Source: Amoebidium appalachense (taxonomy: Eukaryota > Ichthyosporea). From it: a stretch of DNA of 64,000 nucleotides. Made by a program: the position numbers and the translations under genes. Numbering within the stretch: position 1 is the first letter of the stretch; each line of letters opens with the position of its first letter. Under the pieces are notes generated by a model. The model had not been told where the DNA came from, ran no database searches, and worked only from the letters and a program-made list of their open reading frames with translations. Shown piece by piece: positions 1 to 34,644 of the stretch. The stretch is taken from contig CAVNZM010000001.1 of the NCBI GenBank assembly GCA_963693365.1, forward strand, positions 18,662,001-18,726,000, in the 5' to 3' direction.

Positions 1-16199
<16,199 letters not shown>

Positions 16200-16205
16200 G
16201 ACGTG

Positions 16206-16207
<2 letters not shown>

Positions 16208-16252
<45 letters not shown>
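16208..16252 (+). repeat. Poly-C tract in the myosin 3' UTR
   Basis: A run of about 45 C begins nine bases after the myosin stop codon and is followed by a short CCCA repeat. It lies in the transcribed 3' UTR, before the AATAAA at 16300. Confidence 0.9.
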
Positions 16253-16299
16253 ACCCACCCACCCACCCACCCCTCTGCCCCTCCAAAAGAAAAATCGGA

Positions 16300-16305
16300 A
16301 ATAAA
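16300..16305 (+). promoter_or_regulatory. Poly(A) signal AATAAA, myosin gene
   Basis: AATAAA about 100 bases after the myosin stop, followed by a T-rich stretch. Position and sequence fit the polyadenylation signal of this gene; no transcript evidence was available. Confidence 0.55.
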
Positions 16306-16662
16306 TAGAAATGTTTTCTATGTTTTCTTCTTGCTTACCATTTGGGCAAAGGATTGGTAAGTACAGATAGGTTTCGTTTTCAGTTGTACTGTATAGCAAA
16401 TAGACAAGGGGCCATGTTGTGGTGGAGTCAGAAATATAATGTAACCACAGGACACACTACATTGGCTGATAAATATGTAATAGTGAGTGCATGCTCGGCA
16501 GTGCATGTAGGGTATGGAGATATATGCATTTCTCCCCTAACTTACTTCTATGGATGTTGTGGTTTGCAAACAGTTCGGCAGTCAAAAGTGCGAGACGAGG
16601 TTGGGCCGCATGTGTGCTTATGTGCGGTCAAATTGGAAAAGGGAGACCGTGCATGCGCAGGT

Positions 16663-16663
<1 letters not shown>

Positions 16664-16756
<93 letters not shown>
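16664..16756 (+). repeat. (CA)n microsatellite
   Basis: About 46 uninterrupted CA units in the spacer 3' of the myosin gene. Confidence 0.95.
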
Positions 16757-16757
<1 letters not shown>

Positions 16758-17215
16758 TGTTCAGCTAATATGACTGGTTTTCATAAATTTACCTATTTGC
16801 AACCCACTTCTGACTTTCTGAAGGCCATTGGCATCACAATGATTGGTATATGTACGTACATGCTCTGCAATTATTTGCCTTGCCAATAAACTCAATGAAC
16901 TTTGTCAACAAAACGAAGTGTAGGGTACTAGAACAGTATTAGTGGCTCAGAGGTAGTCTGAGTTGAGATAACAGTATTGGCTGTTATAATAACAAGGCAT
17001 ATAACCGTGTACACGTGTGTTTATCACTGATCGTGCCGCAGCACCCAGTAAAGCTAAAATCTTTTTTGTACCATGTGCACATGTCTTTGATGTTATATAT
17101 GCCTGATGTTCATCCTGCCCACTCAAAAGTCTCGGAACTGCGGGTCATTCCGCTGAGATATTTGAACATGCCATTCCCCTCCGGATCCCCCCCTCACCTC
17201 CCCCCCCCTCCCCCC

Positions 17216-17271
<56 letters not shown>

Positions 17272-17639
17272 CATGTGCGCGCACGTGCCGCAACACCCAC
17301 ACACACACATACCCCCTTTTTTTCTCACCGTTTTCCAGCCCTAGCATAGCCCGCCAACCTGCGAATGACATGATTTCGATATCACTGAGAACGTGAAATC
17401 GTACACTTCAAGCCAGTGGCACCCAGCAAGCGACGGCAAGGCTTGGAGTTCCTTTGTACGTACGATAATGATTGGGGAAAAACAACAGTGCTGCAAAATT
17501 TTTGCACGAACGCACAGATGTGATCAAACACACATGTACAACAAGCACACGCACCCATGCGCATGCAGACGTGCGCGCACACACCACACACACACATCCA
17601 TGTGCACCTGGCACAAGTGCAAGCACAGTGACCGCAGTG

Positions 17640-17960
17640 CACGTGGCGCGCTGGATCCGGAGCGAGCCCGGGCAGCTGCCGGAGCGCGGCTAGCCGCCGC
17701 TACTAGCCCTAGTGGCCGCGGTCGTCGCCCTGGGTGTGGGCATGTGCACAGGTGGCCGCCATGCATACATGGTTTTGGGGACCTTGGCCTGGGCAACTGG
17801 CAGCGCGTGGAGCTCGAGCCTGTGGCCACTCAGTGCACAGCCTGTGGAGATTGCGTTGAACACTGTGTTCTATATGGTTCACCTTCTGATTGGTTTATAC
17901 AACACCCAATGTTGGATCTCCTACACCGTGCGACCCCCTATCTTTCCACTGCAGAAAAAA
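17640..17960 (+). other. GC-rich stretch with possible exon of a membrane protein (Popeye-like?)
   Basis: This stretch is clearly richer in GC than its flanks and free of simple repeats. The frame containing the ATG at 17712 encodes strongly hydrophobic segments (for example VVALGVGMCT, VLGTLAWATG and NTVFYMVHLLIGLY), compatible with two or three membrane spans, followed by YTVRPPIF. The order of hydrophobic segments, an acidic residue before the last span and an RP after it recalls the N-terminal part of Popeye-domain (POPDC) proteins. The same frame has a TAG at about 17690, which could be the AG of an acceptor. An overlapping frame is also open from 17393 to 18016. I could not build a full gene, so this may be an exon, a gene relic or chance. 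Confidence 0.2.
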
Positions 17961-18681
17961 GGCTTTTCAAATTTTGGCCGTCATTGGTGGAGCTTTTCTT
18001 TTCTTTTTATACATAGTATTTTACTTTGCCAATTAGTAGTACAAAAATTAAGTTTTCTCATCATGCTGCACCGGCATGGATTTTGCTACATGGTAATGGT
18101 TATGCATGTAAATTTTGAAAAAGATCCAGGAAATGAAGCACCCTAACCTAAGAAGTCTTGGGGGATTGCCGGACAGCCAAGGCCTCAGGCTCTCAAAATA
18201 TATCGTAGTATAATGATGTTTATTCAAAGTTAGTGTAGACTCATGACATGGGAGAAGAGTTATAATAATTTTCTACGTAAACGCCGTAAATCGCTTGATA
18301 CAGTACATTGAATACACTAAAAGAGCACAGGTATGCCTTGGCCTTGCTCATGACATGGTCATAGCAATAGCCTATTTAGGCTAATAATTTTAAATGCAGT
18401 TAATGATTTGGACGTTAAAACTTGTTACAAAATTAGAATACTAATGTCACGCACAGCATTTCTAAATACTGCGCATGTATCTTATCTGAGCGCTGTGGAC
18501 CAGTCGGAAATGCGCATTTTTGATACCCGCCTGGGCGGATCGGGACGTTCTCCGGACAGAGTTCGAGACGTCTGACTCAGTTGTGTTTGTTTGTGTTGTT
18601 TGGATGTGAGACTGAGCATTTTGGCTTTCGATCTCCTGCATGTTAAGAATTCAACCGGTGTGCATCGTATATTCGTCGTCT

Positions 18682-18687
18682 TATAAA
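18682..18687 (+). promoter_or_regulatory. TATA box of the CRAL-TRIO gene
   Basis: TATAAA lies 36 bases before the ATG at 18724. Transcription starting about 25-30 bases downstream would give a very short 5' UTR of roughly 10-15 bases. The start context is acaATGg, with A at -3 and G at +4. Confidence 0.5.
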
Positions 18688-18723
18688 GGTCGGAGTAATT
18701 ATTAGTAGAGTGTCCCTGAGACA

Positions 18724-24649
<5,926 letters not shown>

Positions 24650-25422
24650 AGCATGGAACAGGTTAGAATCGGTGTGTCTGTCTCTCTCTCTCTCTCCTCC
24701 CCTCCCCCCCCCCCCCCCCCCCCCCCCTCCCTCACCACCACCACCACCACCACCACCCCCACCAAAGAACGCTCTCTCTCTCCAAACGCCGCCACCACCA
24801 CCACCATCAGACCCCACCGGTTCCCATCTCCCCGTCGCCGTAAAGGTCACCTCGAGGGCCTCGTTCTGGAATATCACTCCTTTGTCTTTTTGTATTTATG
24901 AGATTGTGAAACATAACATTATCATTCTGTGCCAGTTGGAAGGTTGTTAGGAAGGTATCACTTTAGTCCTTTATTTTTCTTAGCAAAACGCTATTTAGCT
25001 TAAGAAATTTTGAACGGTTGTGGTGAATGCGAATGTCGATTGTGCAGGTTTCTTAAGTGTTCTTGAGTTCAAAACTGCAACCTCCGCTTTGAATAGCACT
25101 GTACAGGGAGTTAGAAACATGATGCTTTGTTCTACAATGATTGACACGATATTCCTACTTTTTTATTGTTTTGTGTTGTTTAGCACATGTATACTTAGTT
25201 TTTCTGTTCTTCGGACGGCGTGCACCTTACCTTGAAGAGACATCGGTAGCAAAGGGGGAGACCCTTGTAACCGTATGGTAGCATATATCTTAGAGCAAAT
25301 TTTTGAAGACACGTGCTTTTTTTTTTGTTTTTTTTTGTTTTTTGAATTGTGAGAGCCGTTGGATACGGACCAGAGGCTGTGTGTGTGTGTGTGTGTGTGT
25401 GTGCACGTGTGTGTGTGTGTGT

Positions 25423-25507
<85 letters not shown>

Positions 25508-25589
25508 CGGGGGTATATTCAACGTACAGTTTTACACCGTTCAGTCTTTTATACATGGATACGGAGATGGCTACTCATGTGCATACCCG

Positions 25590-25590
<1 letters not shown>

Positions 25591-25633
<43 letters not shown>
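25591..25633 (+). repeat. (TA)n microsatellite
   Basis: About 21 TA units. It follows a G run at about 25479-25507 and GT/GC arrays at about 25378-25470. Confidence 0.95.
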
Positions 25634-25638
<5 letters not shown>

Positions 25639-26372
25639 CGGGGTTGGCTGGGCTAGCAGTAATTGTTACCTAATTTGGTGCATTTTCCAAGACTTTCATC
25701 CACCAGGTATTTTCAGAACCTTTCACCAATATGCGCGTGCGCAGTCTTGGAAGGGGCCAGGAAATTTGGTGGGTTTAATTCATACGGGTAGATGGAATAA
25801 TCTCCATGAACTGTAAATTCAAATGTCGTGTGTAGAAATATTTGTGCCAAATCGTGCTGTAAATCTATAACCCTAACCCTATTTAAAGCTTTGTAAGCAA
25901 CGTGCCAACCCTGGTGGGCTCGACACAAAAAGTAAATTTAACGGCGGAATCTGATTGGTAGCCATGGCCCATCACGTGCACAATTAACGTTAACTGTGTT
26001 AAATCACACACTGCCACTCTACCCGGCCCAGTCGTGGTGATGCTGTTCCCAAGTTAAATCCAGGCACAGCGTCTGAAACATCGCACATGCACAGTGACCG
26101 TATGTAGAAATCCATTCATAATCGATCATCTTGATTACTATTAGTGCACTAGGGATTCCCTTGATTGGCCCTCGAACTACAAAAATACACCCCCTTCTTC
26201 CCAGACCCCTTCACTTGCGTGCACACACACCAAGTTTGTGAGCTCAGGGAGATATCCAAGTGGCTGTGGTCGCCAGCAGCGCTAGGTAGGGGTGGTTAGG
26301 AATAGAAGTACTAATAAAAAATAATTTAAAGGGTGGGTTGGGTTGTCAAGGACTTTTGCGCATTGAAGGCGA

Positions 26373-26441
26373 GGCCCTCCCTTCCTCGCTTAAATTTCTC
26401 TTAGTGAACACTAAGGGAAATCAAGAGAGGAAGGGAGGGCC
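26373..26441. repeat. Imperfect inverted repeat (about 34-bp arms)
   Basis: The left arm (26373-26406) starts GGCCCTCCCTTCCTC and ends CTTAGTG. The right arm (26409-26441) is its reverse complement with about four mismatches or a one-base indel. Only AA separates the arms, so the transcript or strand would fold into a long stem. It could be a small foldback element or a hairpin RNA. Confidence 0.8.
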
Positions 26442-27561
26442 AAAGGGATGAGGGGGTTGGGAAAAAGGTGGGGGGGGGGGGGGGGGCACCGTTGGCTGAC
26501 ACCAAATATGAAGCACACCTCTCTGCAACGTTTAAATGCCAATATGTTACCCATTTTCATGAAAATATGGAATCTCGTAGAATATAGACACCGTGACGCA
26601 CACACTGTAACAAACTAACGTGCCCACAGCGTGACACGCCAAAACACGCACGGCACAACCAGATACGTGCACACATGGCAATAGCATCATATGCACACAG
26701 TGTCACTAAATCGCACGTACGTGCACCCGTGGCACAGATACCGCGCAGCACTGCTATACATACCGTAGCACAAAAACTTTGGATAAGTCAGAAAGTCATG
26801 CATGCTCATGTAAAGCCAAGGCGCCTTTGTACGTTCAAATCGTCGACAGTTGCACACATCCACACATCCAATCATTAGTAATATACCCACACAATATTTT
26901 AACACACGTGTACACAAGTACACACCCGCACACACGGGATATAGTCATGACACACACCTTGCCAATGGCAAAGTCACCAGCACAGTGTACCTTCGGCAAC
27001 AGTTGAAAGGTCTCACATGCATGCCCCACAGGCACGCGAGACAGCCTGCAAGCAGCAAACAAACCAACAGGGGTGCACAGATTACTCCCATGTGCTCAAT
27101 GATTTTATTTTCTAACGGGCTACACCACGCAGCAGAAGTAGCCACTGGGTGACATATTTAACGGTGTTTAGAATTACAATTGGTGACTAACGGTTACGAA
27201 AAATAATGCAGCACGATAGTGTTATAAAGAATTCGATGCAAAAAATAAGAGACAAAAAGAAACCCACAACCCAGAAAAACGACAAACCCAAAATGCGAGG
27301 TCTGTATATACACAAGTTGATCATTTCAAGTTGCCATCTACTATACATTCAAACATGCAGGGGCATTGTGATTCGCTAATGGTGGTTTCTGGTGCTTGGA
27401 AAAGGGGAAGACAGTAAGCTTTCTAAATTTGCGTCTTGGTAAACATTGATCATTCACTTAATCTGTTCGATTATATTCGGCAGCTGAGTTCGGATCATAC
27501 GATAATGGAGAAGTAGCCACATGGTGCAGATGTACCTGAGAAGCACCCCAAAAAGCACAGT

Positions 27562-28221
27562 TCAACCAAGTATCATCTGGTTTGATCTTCCTGTGTTCCT
27601 CCCAGAGTAGTTCGTGCCCTTTCCTCCCGTAATCCTTTCAATGTACTGCGCAACATTGAAATTATGCTCCTTGAGTGCAACTTGCTTGGGGCACCTTCCC
27701 TCCCAATCCTTCGTCTGAAAACTGGCCCCATGACTCGCCAGCACGTCCAGAATGTGAGTAAATCCACGTTCGGCGGCGAGATGTGCCGGTGTCTGGTTGA
27801 AGTTGTTAAATGTGTCTGGGTCAAGCCCATGGTCAAGGAGCAATTGAAGGCATTCCACCGACCCGTACCATGCAGCCCAGTGGGCCGGGGTGTGACCCGG
27901 CCCGCAGTGGTGGCAGCACACGTTGGGGGTTGCTTGGTTCTTTTCCAGAAGCTCGCGAAGACGATGTGAGTCGTTAAACCGAACTGCGTCGCATAGAAGG
28001 TCGCCCATGGCGTTTCGGCACATTTTAAGGCTGTTTAGAGGCCAAAGCCTTTGAAATGCTCTTGGCTGTGTGAAGGATCCGGAGGTGATGAGTCTTGAAA
28101 AGAAACGTCGAAAGGAGACGGATTGGGAATTCGCCAGGAAACCACAACGTAATGCTGCAAAAAGCAAAGCGGGCCTTCTGTGATAGTTTTGCAAGAGAAA
28201 GAGGTGGAATAGAACACGCAC
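27562..28221 (-). CDS. Ankyrin-repeat protein, possibly mitochondrial
   Basis: Single-exon ORF of 219 aa with ankyrin repeats that would act as a protein-binding module. Repeats start near residue 74 (LLCDAVRFNDSHRLRELLEK). They continue with GHTPAHWAAWYGSVECLQLL (about 108-140) and NQTPAHLAAERGFTHILDVL (about 141-173), and end in a degenerate fourth repeat (WEGRCPKQVALKEHN). The TPAHxAA cores are textbook. Start choice is open. From the first ATG (28221) residues 1-66 contain no Asp or Glu and are rich in Arg, Ser, Phe and Leu, as in a mitochondrial targeting peptide. The internal Met67 (28023) would give a 153-aa protein of repeats only. No catalytic domain is present. A minus-strand AATAAA lies about 450 bases past the stop. 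Confidence 0.85.
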   Translation of the reverse strand: MRVLFHLFLLQNYHRRPALLFAALRCGFLANSQSVSFRRFFSRLITSGSFTQPRAFQRLWPLNSLKMCRNAMGDLLCDAVRFNDSHRLRELLEKNQATPNVCCHHCGPGHTPAHWAAWYGSVECLQLLLDHGLDPDTFNNFNQTPAHLAAERGFTHILDVLASHGASFQTKDWEGRCPKQVALKEHNFNVAQYIERITGGKGTNYSGRNTGRSNQMILG

Positions 28222-30825
28222 GTTTCTTTATTTCCGTGAGACGTGTGTGTAGGCAGGACGTGATATTACTTCCAGTTACAACAGATGTTTTTGGGACAGT
28301 CACTCGACAAAGTTGCAACTGTGCAAAGACGCAAACAAAAACCGTCTTTTATCGCCAGACGCCTTTGAAGGCTTTCCAAGGTCTCCAACTTTGCCGGCTT
28401 TACCGACAGGATAGTCAACCAATAGAAGTAATACTGTATATATAAAAGCCATTAATGGTTATTTGTCTAATCTTTAAACTAATTCAATAGCCTATTTATT
28501 ATATTAATTTTTGCCGCTTTGCTGACACTTCAAGAATGTCTCCTCAGACCTTATAAGATTGCGATTCCCCAGAATTATTAGAATTCGGCCTTTATGTTTT
28601 TGTAAGCTACTCAAATGATTTGGAATTATTCAGCCTAGTAAAAATAATAAAACATTTTTTAAAGCGATTAATTAGTTTTTTGTTGCTATTGGTATATTTA
28701 GCTTGTGCATCAATTGCCACAACTCTGCCTCTCAAACTACATGTGACTGAATGTAGTGAAGTGTGGTTCCCCCCATAAATTATAAGCGCTAGGGGAATTC
28801 CCATCTTGGCCTTTTCTGCCATTCCATTGGCTAACAAACCTGCAACGTGCTTGTTGGTATGTTTTGATTCGCTCGTTTTCCATGGAAGGTGGATCGGCAT
28901 GTATGTACACTGCGAGCTGTCCGATTGGCGTGATGGTGCGTGGGCTAAACACTCGAGAGCGTGATGTCATTGTCACAGCTGTATGTACAACTACGACGGA
29001 TGTTCGGTAAAGGCCCTTTGGGAGTGGATTCGGTAATAGTATTCCGTAACACAGAATCATTCTGAATAACAGTGAATAGGTGCATGTTCGATTGTTTCCT
29101 GAACATCATTGGCAGGTCACCGTGCCCAAAAAAAAAAACCCGTGTCTAGAGGCTGTCAGCTTATAGCCTCGAATTTCTGGAAGAGGACTTTCACTTTGCA
29201 TGCAGGTTTGAATGGTACTCGGGAAGTGAGATCCGAACCTCATGCACAAACCACCGTCGTACGTTGTCACTTGCCCAACGAGCTTCATTACATACTCCAA
29301 ATTTTTCAGACCGTGTATGGGTGACGTCTTTGGTGAACTTCCCTATACTTTTCCACGCCACGGAATGTGGACCTGTGGTACCGGTGTGTTTGCGGGGAAT
29401 GGTGCTCAATGTGGTGCACCAGTGAACATGGTCATCTTGCACATAAGAGGAAGTTGAGCATGTGTTTAGTCCATACTCATGATAGTCCTCCAAAATAGCT
29501 ATAAGTCAACCCCTGGGCCTATTCAACCCATATGCACCAGTCATAGCTTGTGAAGCCTTGTCATTTCCAGGTAAGTAGTCCCTGATGTTTCAATTTCACC
29601 AAACCTTCGAACTGAGGCTAAGAACCAGGTTGACTTCTGACTCGGTGAGATCTAACGCGTTAGTTTTCTGGCATCAAGTTGTAATGCGTGTTATGGCATT
29701 CACTCCCCCTAACCCCATCACCCCACCTCTCTCGCGCGCTTTCTCTCTGTGTCTCTCTTTCTCTTCTCTCTCTCTCTCTCTCCCCGAGAGTCTCTCCCGG
29801 CCCTCCCTCCCTCCCCCCCCGCCTCTATCTCTCTCTCTCTCTCCCTCCCCCCCCCCCCCCCCCTCTCTCTCTCTCTCTCTTTCTCTGTCTGTCTGTCTGT
29901 CTCCCTCCCTCCCTCCCTTCCTTCCTCTCTCCCCCCCCCCCCTCTCTCTCCGTCCCTCTTTCTCTCTCTCTCCCCCTCTGTCTCCCCCCCCCCCCCCCCT
30001 CTCTCTCTCTCTCTCTAACCCCCCTCCCTCTCTCCCTCTCCCAGTCTCTCGTTTTCTCTCTTTGTCTCTCTCTCCCTCTCACGCATACTCTCTCTCTCTG
30101 AGCTAGACTCAAGCTGTCTCTCTGAAGGCTTTCTGTCCCTCTCCCTCCCTTTCTCCCCTCCCCCCCCCCCCCCTCCCCTCCCCCCCCCCCCCCCCCCGCC
30201 TTCGCTCTCGCTCTCTCTTTCCCCCTCCCTCCCTCCTGAAGGCTCCCCACGTTCACCCGCCCAGCGTAGCCCCTCCCTCTGTCCTCTTTTGTCCTAACAT
30301 GCCTCCCGCCCATCCCCCCCCCCCCCCCCCCCCCCCCCCGACGGTCGTGCCCCCCTCCCGAACGAGGCTAACCCTCCGAGCAACGGTTATCTGGACCAAG
30401 TGTCATAAAGCTGCCTCATCCTTTCCCTAATAGAATGTCAAGTCGTGCCATAATGCATGCGCATGATATGCCTTTTTACATTCCTTTCACCCCCCATACA
30501 TGTGTATTCCGTTCTTGAAGGCTTCCAATTCCTTGGAACACCTATCCCAAACCCCCCCCCCCCCCCTCCCCCCCCTTCACCCCCCCTCCCCCCCCTCTCC
30601 CTCCCCCACCTCTTCCTCGGCCACCAGGTTCGTAATACTATGCCCTCCGACCATTGGCACTATTCAATCTTAACCTAGTGAGATGTTCCGGTAGCTCACC
30701 ATGGGTATTCTGCACCTCGCCTATGGCCGGTCACCATGGTGCTTACACGTGAGGACATGGACGGCCCGTTGCAAACATGCGAGCACTTACTGAGATGCTT
30801 CCTTTGAATCCCCCCCTCCGAGTCT

Positions 30826-30860
<35 letters not shown>

Positions 30861-31779
30861 AAAAGACCCCACCCTAGGGAGACCCCACCCCTCGTGTTCG
30901 GTGCGGTTGTCCTAATCCTTTCGAATTCCCGGTAGCCCATATCACTTTTTCTTAGCTCGAATTATATTAACCGAGAGGGAGGCCGAGGGGGAGAGTGGGC
31001 AAGAGGGGGGGGGGGGGGGGGGGAGGTGGGGGAGGGGGAATGCTATATCTTGTGTGGTGTGTGCCTGCCAGTGACACTGTGCGCGTGCATGATGCGAACG
31101 TACATGTGCTGGCTTGTATGCATGCATGCTTCTGGTGCCCACTGCGTCCTCACTGCGGTATGCGGTAACCCCCCGATTACAGTGTCTTTCTTTTCCTAGT
31201 GCATTCAATTTGTCGAAATACGAATAGTGGTGTATACGTGAACGAACTCCAGCAACAATTTGTGAACTGAGTTGCAGCTTCAAAGTTTCGAGTTGTCATG
31301 GCATTGCCAAGCGTGTGCACACGCAAGCACGATGTAAGCCAGAGGCTAGGATGGAGCTTGCAAACTTTAGTGACTCTTTGAGTAGCCGAGAGTCAACATG
31401 AAGCGCCGTTGCACAAGCGAAAACGACACCCAGTACTAGTCACCTGCGGAGTAACAAACGTTGGACTAATTTCAAGCGGAGGTTTCAGAGCATATAACAC
31501 GGTATAACCTATTAGCCAGGCACCGACTACTGAAAATAGAACGTCAAAACTTAACTTGAAAAAAAGAACTTCGAAAAAAAAAGGAAGCTTCATTAATTAA
31601 GCCGCCAAGGCTTGCTGCCTGCCGTCCAACCTGCTGAAAATCTTATAATTGCCACAAAAAGGGAAGTTGCTGCTGCCGTCCACCATGCCCTATCCCCTTC
31701 CGCAGGCCAGTCTTGAAGCCGGCAAGCCATAGGGTACAGCCCAAGCATATGCCCCAGGGCGCATATGTGACCAGACAAT

Positions 31780-31821
<42 letters not shown>

Positions 31822-32973
31822 ACACCTCCCTCCCTAATAGCTCACATGGCACATTGCAAGTATTGCAACGGGGCAAAGAATGGCACCAAGGTGAGCTAGA
31901 GGGGTTCCCTTCTTCCCCCTGAGGCTCCCTCCCCCAGGCACCATAATCCAAGAATCAAAACGAAAACAGGGCATAGTAAATGCACAGCCAGTAGCATTGG
32001 GGGTGTACTTTATTCGTGATTAGACACTTTCACCAGTTATATGTTATGATTTTTCTTCTATAATATAGTAGCTACTACAGGCCTGGTAACATCATAAATT
32101 CCGTTACGTTTCAACATACGAGCATGTGCCAGCGCGAGGGAAGGGGGGATTACACATCTAACAGGAAAAGAGCAACTCTCATAGTAGTCTGCTAGGTGCT
32201 GTCTACAGTCTACATATAAACCTCGATATATCCATTTAACCCGGGTTTAAAACTGAATTTCTTTCATGGCTCGCCCATCTTGCTTCCGATCCTAAATCTA
32301 ATACAGTCATTGCAAAACACCAGGCACAAATGTATCTCTATCTGCGCTCCTTTACCTTGCATACAGGCCTAACGCTGCATATATCATCACCCAAAACCGC
32401 GTCGTATTTACATGCATAGGATAAGCGATCGAGACAACCTTGAAAAAGGACCACACACACTCAGGTGACAGCCATCTCGAGTTCTCAGACATCAACTATA
32501 TACCACACAATCTCGTACCATTCCTCAGAGGAAACACGTTCAAACTTCGATGAGATCCAACCCATTCCGCATTATAATAGATGGACGTTTTGTGTTTAGG
32601 AAACTATTGGTATATTTAATAGCTATACACATCGCACATGGTCAACTGGTTTTGGCTCACAGGGCCGCGGCATGTAGGTTCAGACTACCTGGCTTGATGA
32701 TGTGTCGGCCATCCACAAACCCCTTTAGAAACACGTAGTCCCCTGTAAGAATGGGCACGAGTCAACATATGCACTCCTTTACCGCGTGTATCTCCATATG
32801 TTGTGGAAGAACACCCTGGTGTCTTCAATTAGCAACAGGCACTACCGAGCTCTTTCGAATATAAGCATACATGCATACATCATTTGAATATACCCATACA
32901 CACACACATTCACACACAGGTTCGCACACACACACACACACCCACATTTACATGCGCGCACGCGCACACACGC

Positions 32974-33005
<32 letters not shown>

Positions 33006-33119
33006 ACACACTTGTACACCTCACTTGACATTAAACTTTCTCATCGTAATGAACATTTTTGTGTGCCCCAATCTGCCTCCCCCCCCCCCCCCCTTTCCCC
33101 ACTCCCCCCCCACCCCCCC

Positions 33120-33150
<31 letters not shown>

Positions 33151-33646
33151 AAAAAACAAACAAAAAAAAAAAAACCAAAAAAAAAAACCGAGTGAGTGCA
33201 AGAAGTGGATGGGCAGAACCATGTGCACACCTGTGACTGAGGAAAAGGCTTTATGTCCGCATAAAGTGCGATAGGTGTGAGTGCATGATCAAGTGCGAAC
33301 TAACCGATTTCCTATGTACTGTGGTGCATGCACCGTGTCTCATGCGAGTTCGCTTCATAGATGTGTGCATGTGTGAGTCTGCGTATATCAAGGTCTGTGC
33401 CTGCATGCATGTGTGTGCCTCCGTGTGTGTGTGTGCGTGCCTAGGTGTTTTTGTGTGCCCTTACTTGTATGTCACCCAACCAGCAAAAAAAGAAGTGTGT
33501 GTGTGTGTGTGTGGTGGTGGGGGGGAGGGGGTCACGAGGGGACTCACATGGGTTGACAAGGGGTGCCAGGGATTTGTAGGGCATGGCGTGGCAATGTGAA
33601 ACTGTGGGGGTTCAACTGTCAGTGTGGGACGGCTGGGCAGCAGCCC

Positions 33647-33685
<39 letters not shown>

Positions 33686-34128
33686 AACCATACATGCGGA
33701 GGGGGAAGGCTATGTGCGTATGTGTGTGAGTGCATGCCCACTCGTGCCGCGTGCACATGTGTGTGTGTGTGTGCCCAAGGTGGGTGGGTGGGTGGGCTTT
33801 TGGGGAGGGGGGGGGGGACGACAATATAAAACGTTGCAAAGCATTTCATCAGATGCGGACATAGACCAGTGTATGAACAAGAAGTTTGTATGTGTGTTTG
33901 TGTGCGCGCGCACACTCATGTGTGTGAATGCGCACATGCGTGTTCGTGGGTGTACGTGTGCGCATTTGTAGGGAAAAATTTGAGGGGGGAGGGGGGGGGG
34001 GGCACGCGGTCACCTACATGCCCAATGACACGCACACAACCATACACAGACCATGGATCATCTAATCACAAAGACAACCACGCAGCAGCAAAATAACCAT
34101 CACCCCCCTACCTATCCGTTTCATCTAT

Positions 34129-34173
<45 letters not shown>

Positions 34174-34330
34174 TCTCCCCCCTCCACCATACACATACAC
34201 ACCACCACCATCCTCCTTCCGTGACTTTTCCACATCCCACACCCAGGAGCCGTTCCTTGCCCCCCCTCCCCCTTCCCCCCCTCGGGGATGGGGGAGATGA
34301 GGGGGGGGATACACTAGCTGGAGCTGAGAG

Positions 34331-34376
<46 letters not shown>

Positions 34377-34588
34377 ATCCCTGCGTTATGTGGGTGTGTG
34401 TTATGCATATCCGCACATCAACTTTTTCTAAATCACACCACGTCCGTACATGTGAGCACACGTGTGTGCAGGTGTTGAGGCAGCGGGGGCTGATGGGGCA
34501 TTGTATGTGCATGTGTGTGCATGTGTGTGCATGTGTGTGTGTGTGTGTGTATGTGCGCGTGCACGCCCGTGCAAGTGCAATTGCCTGT

Positions 34589-34644
<56 letters not shown>

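Larger units (their letters stand above)
16320..18680. other. Spacer between the myosin and CRAL-TRIO genes
   Basis: Contains a (CA)n array at about 16664-16756, a C run then (CA)n at about 17207-17269, and a GC-rich island at about 17630-17880 (see separate entry). The rest is AT-rich and shows nothing I can assign. Confidence 0.7.
24650..27561. other. Spacer between the CRAL-TRIO and ankyrin genes
   Basis: Holds pyrimidine-rich tracts to about 24800, a GT/G block (25378-25507), the (TA)n array, a two-unit telomere-like CCCTAA stretch near 25868, a CACGTG near 25974 and a hairpin at 26373-26441. CAC-rich unique sequence fills 26580-27060. An AATAAA on the minus strand at 27104-27109 may serve the ankyrin gene. 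I see no supported gene. Confidence 0.6.

Noticed and set aside
25860-25885. Telomere-like CCCTAACCCTA
   Set aside because: Only about two units; expected by chance in 64 kb and not evidence of a chromosome end or fusion.
31393-31593. Minus-strand ORF with a hydrophobic stretch (LFSVVGAWLIGYTVLYAL)
   Set aside because: Short, isolated, with no homology I recognise and no exon partners.
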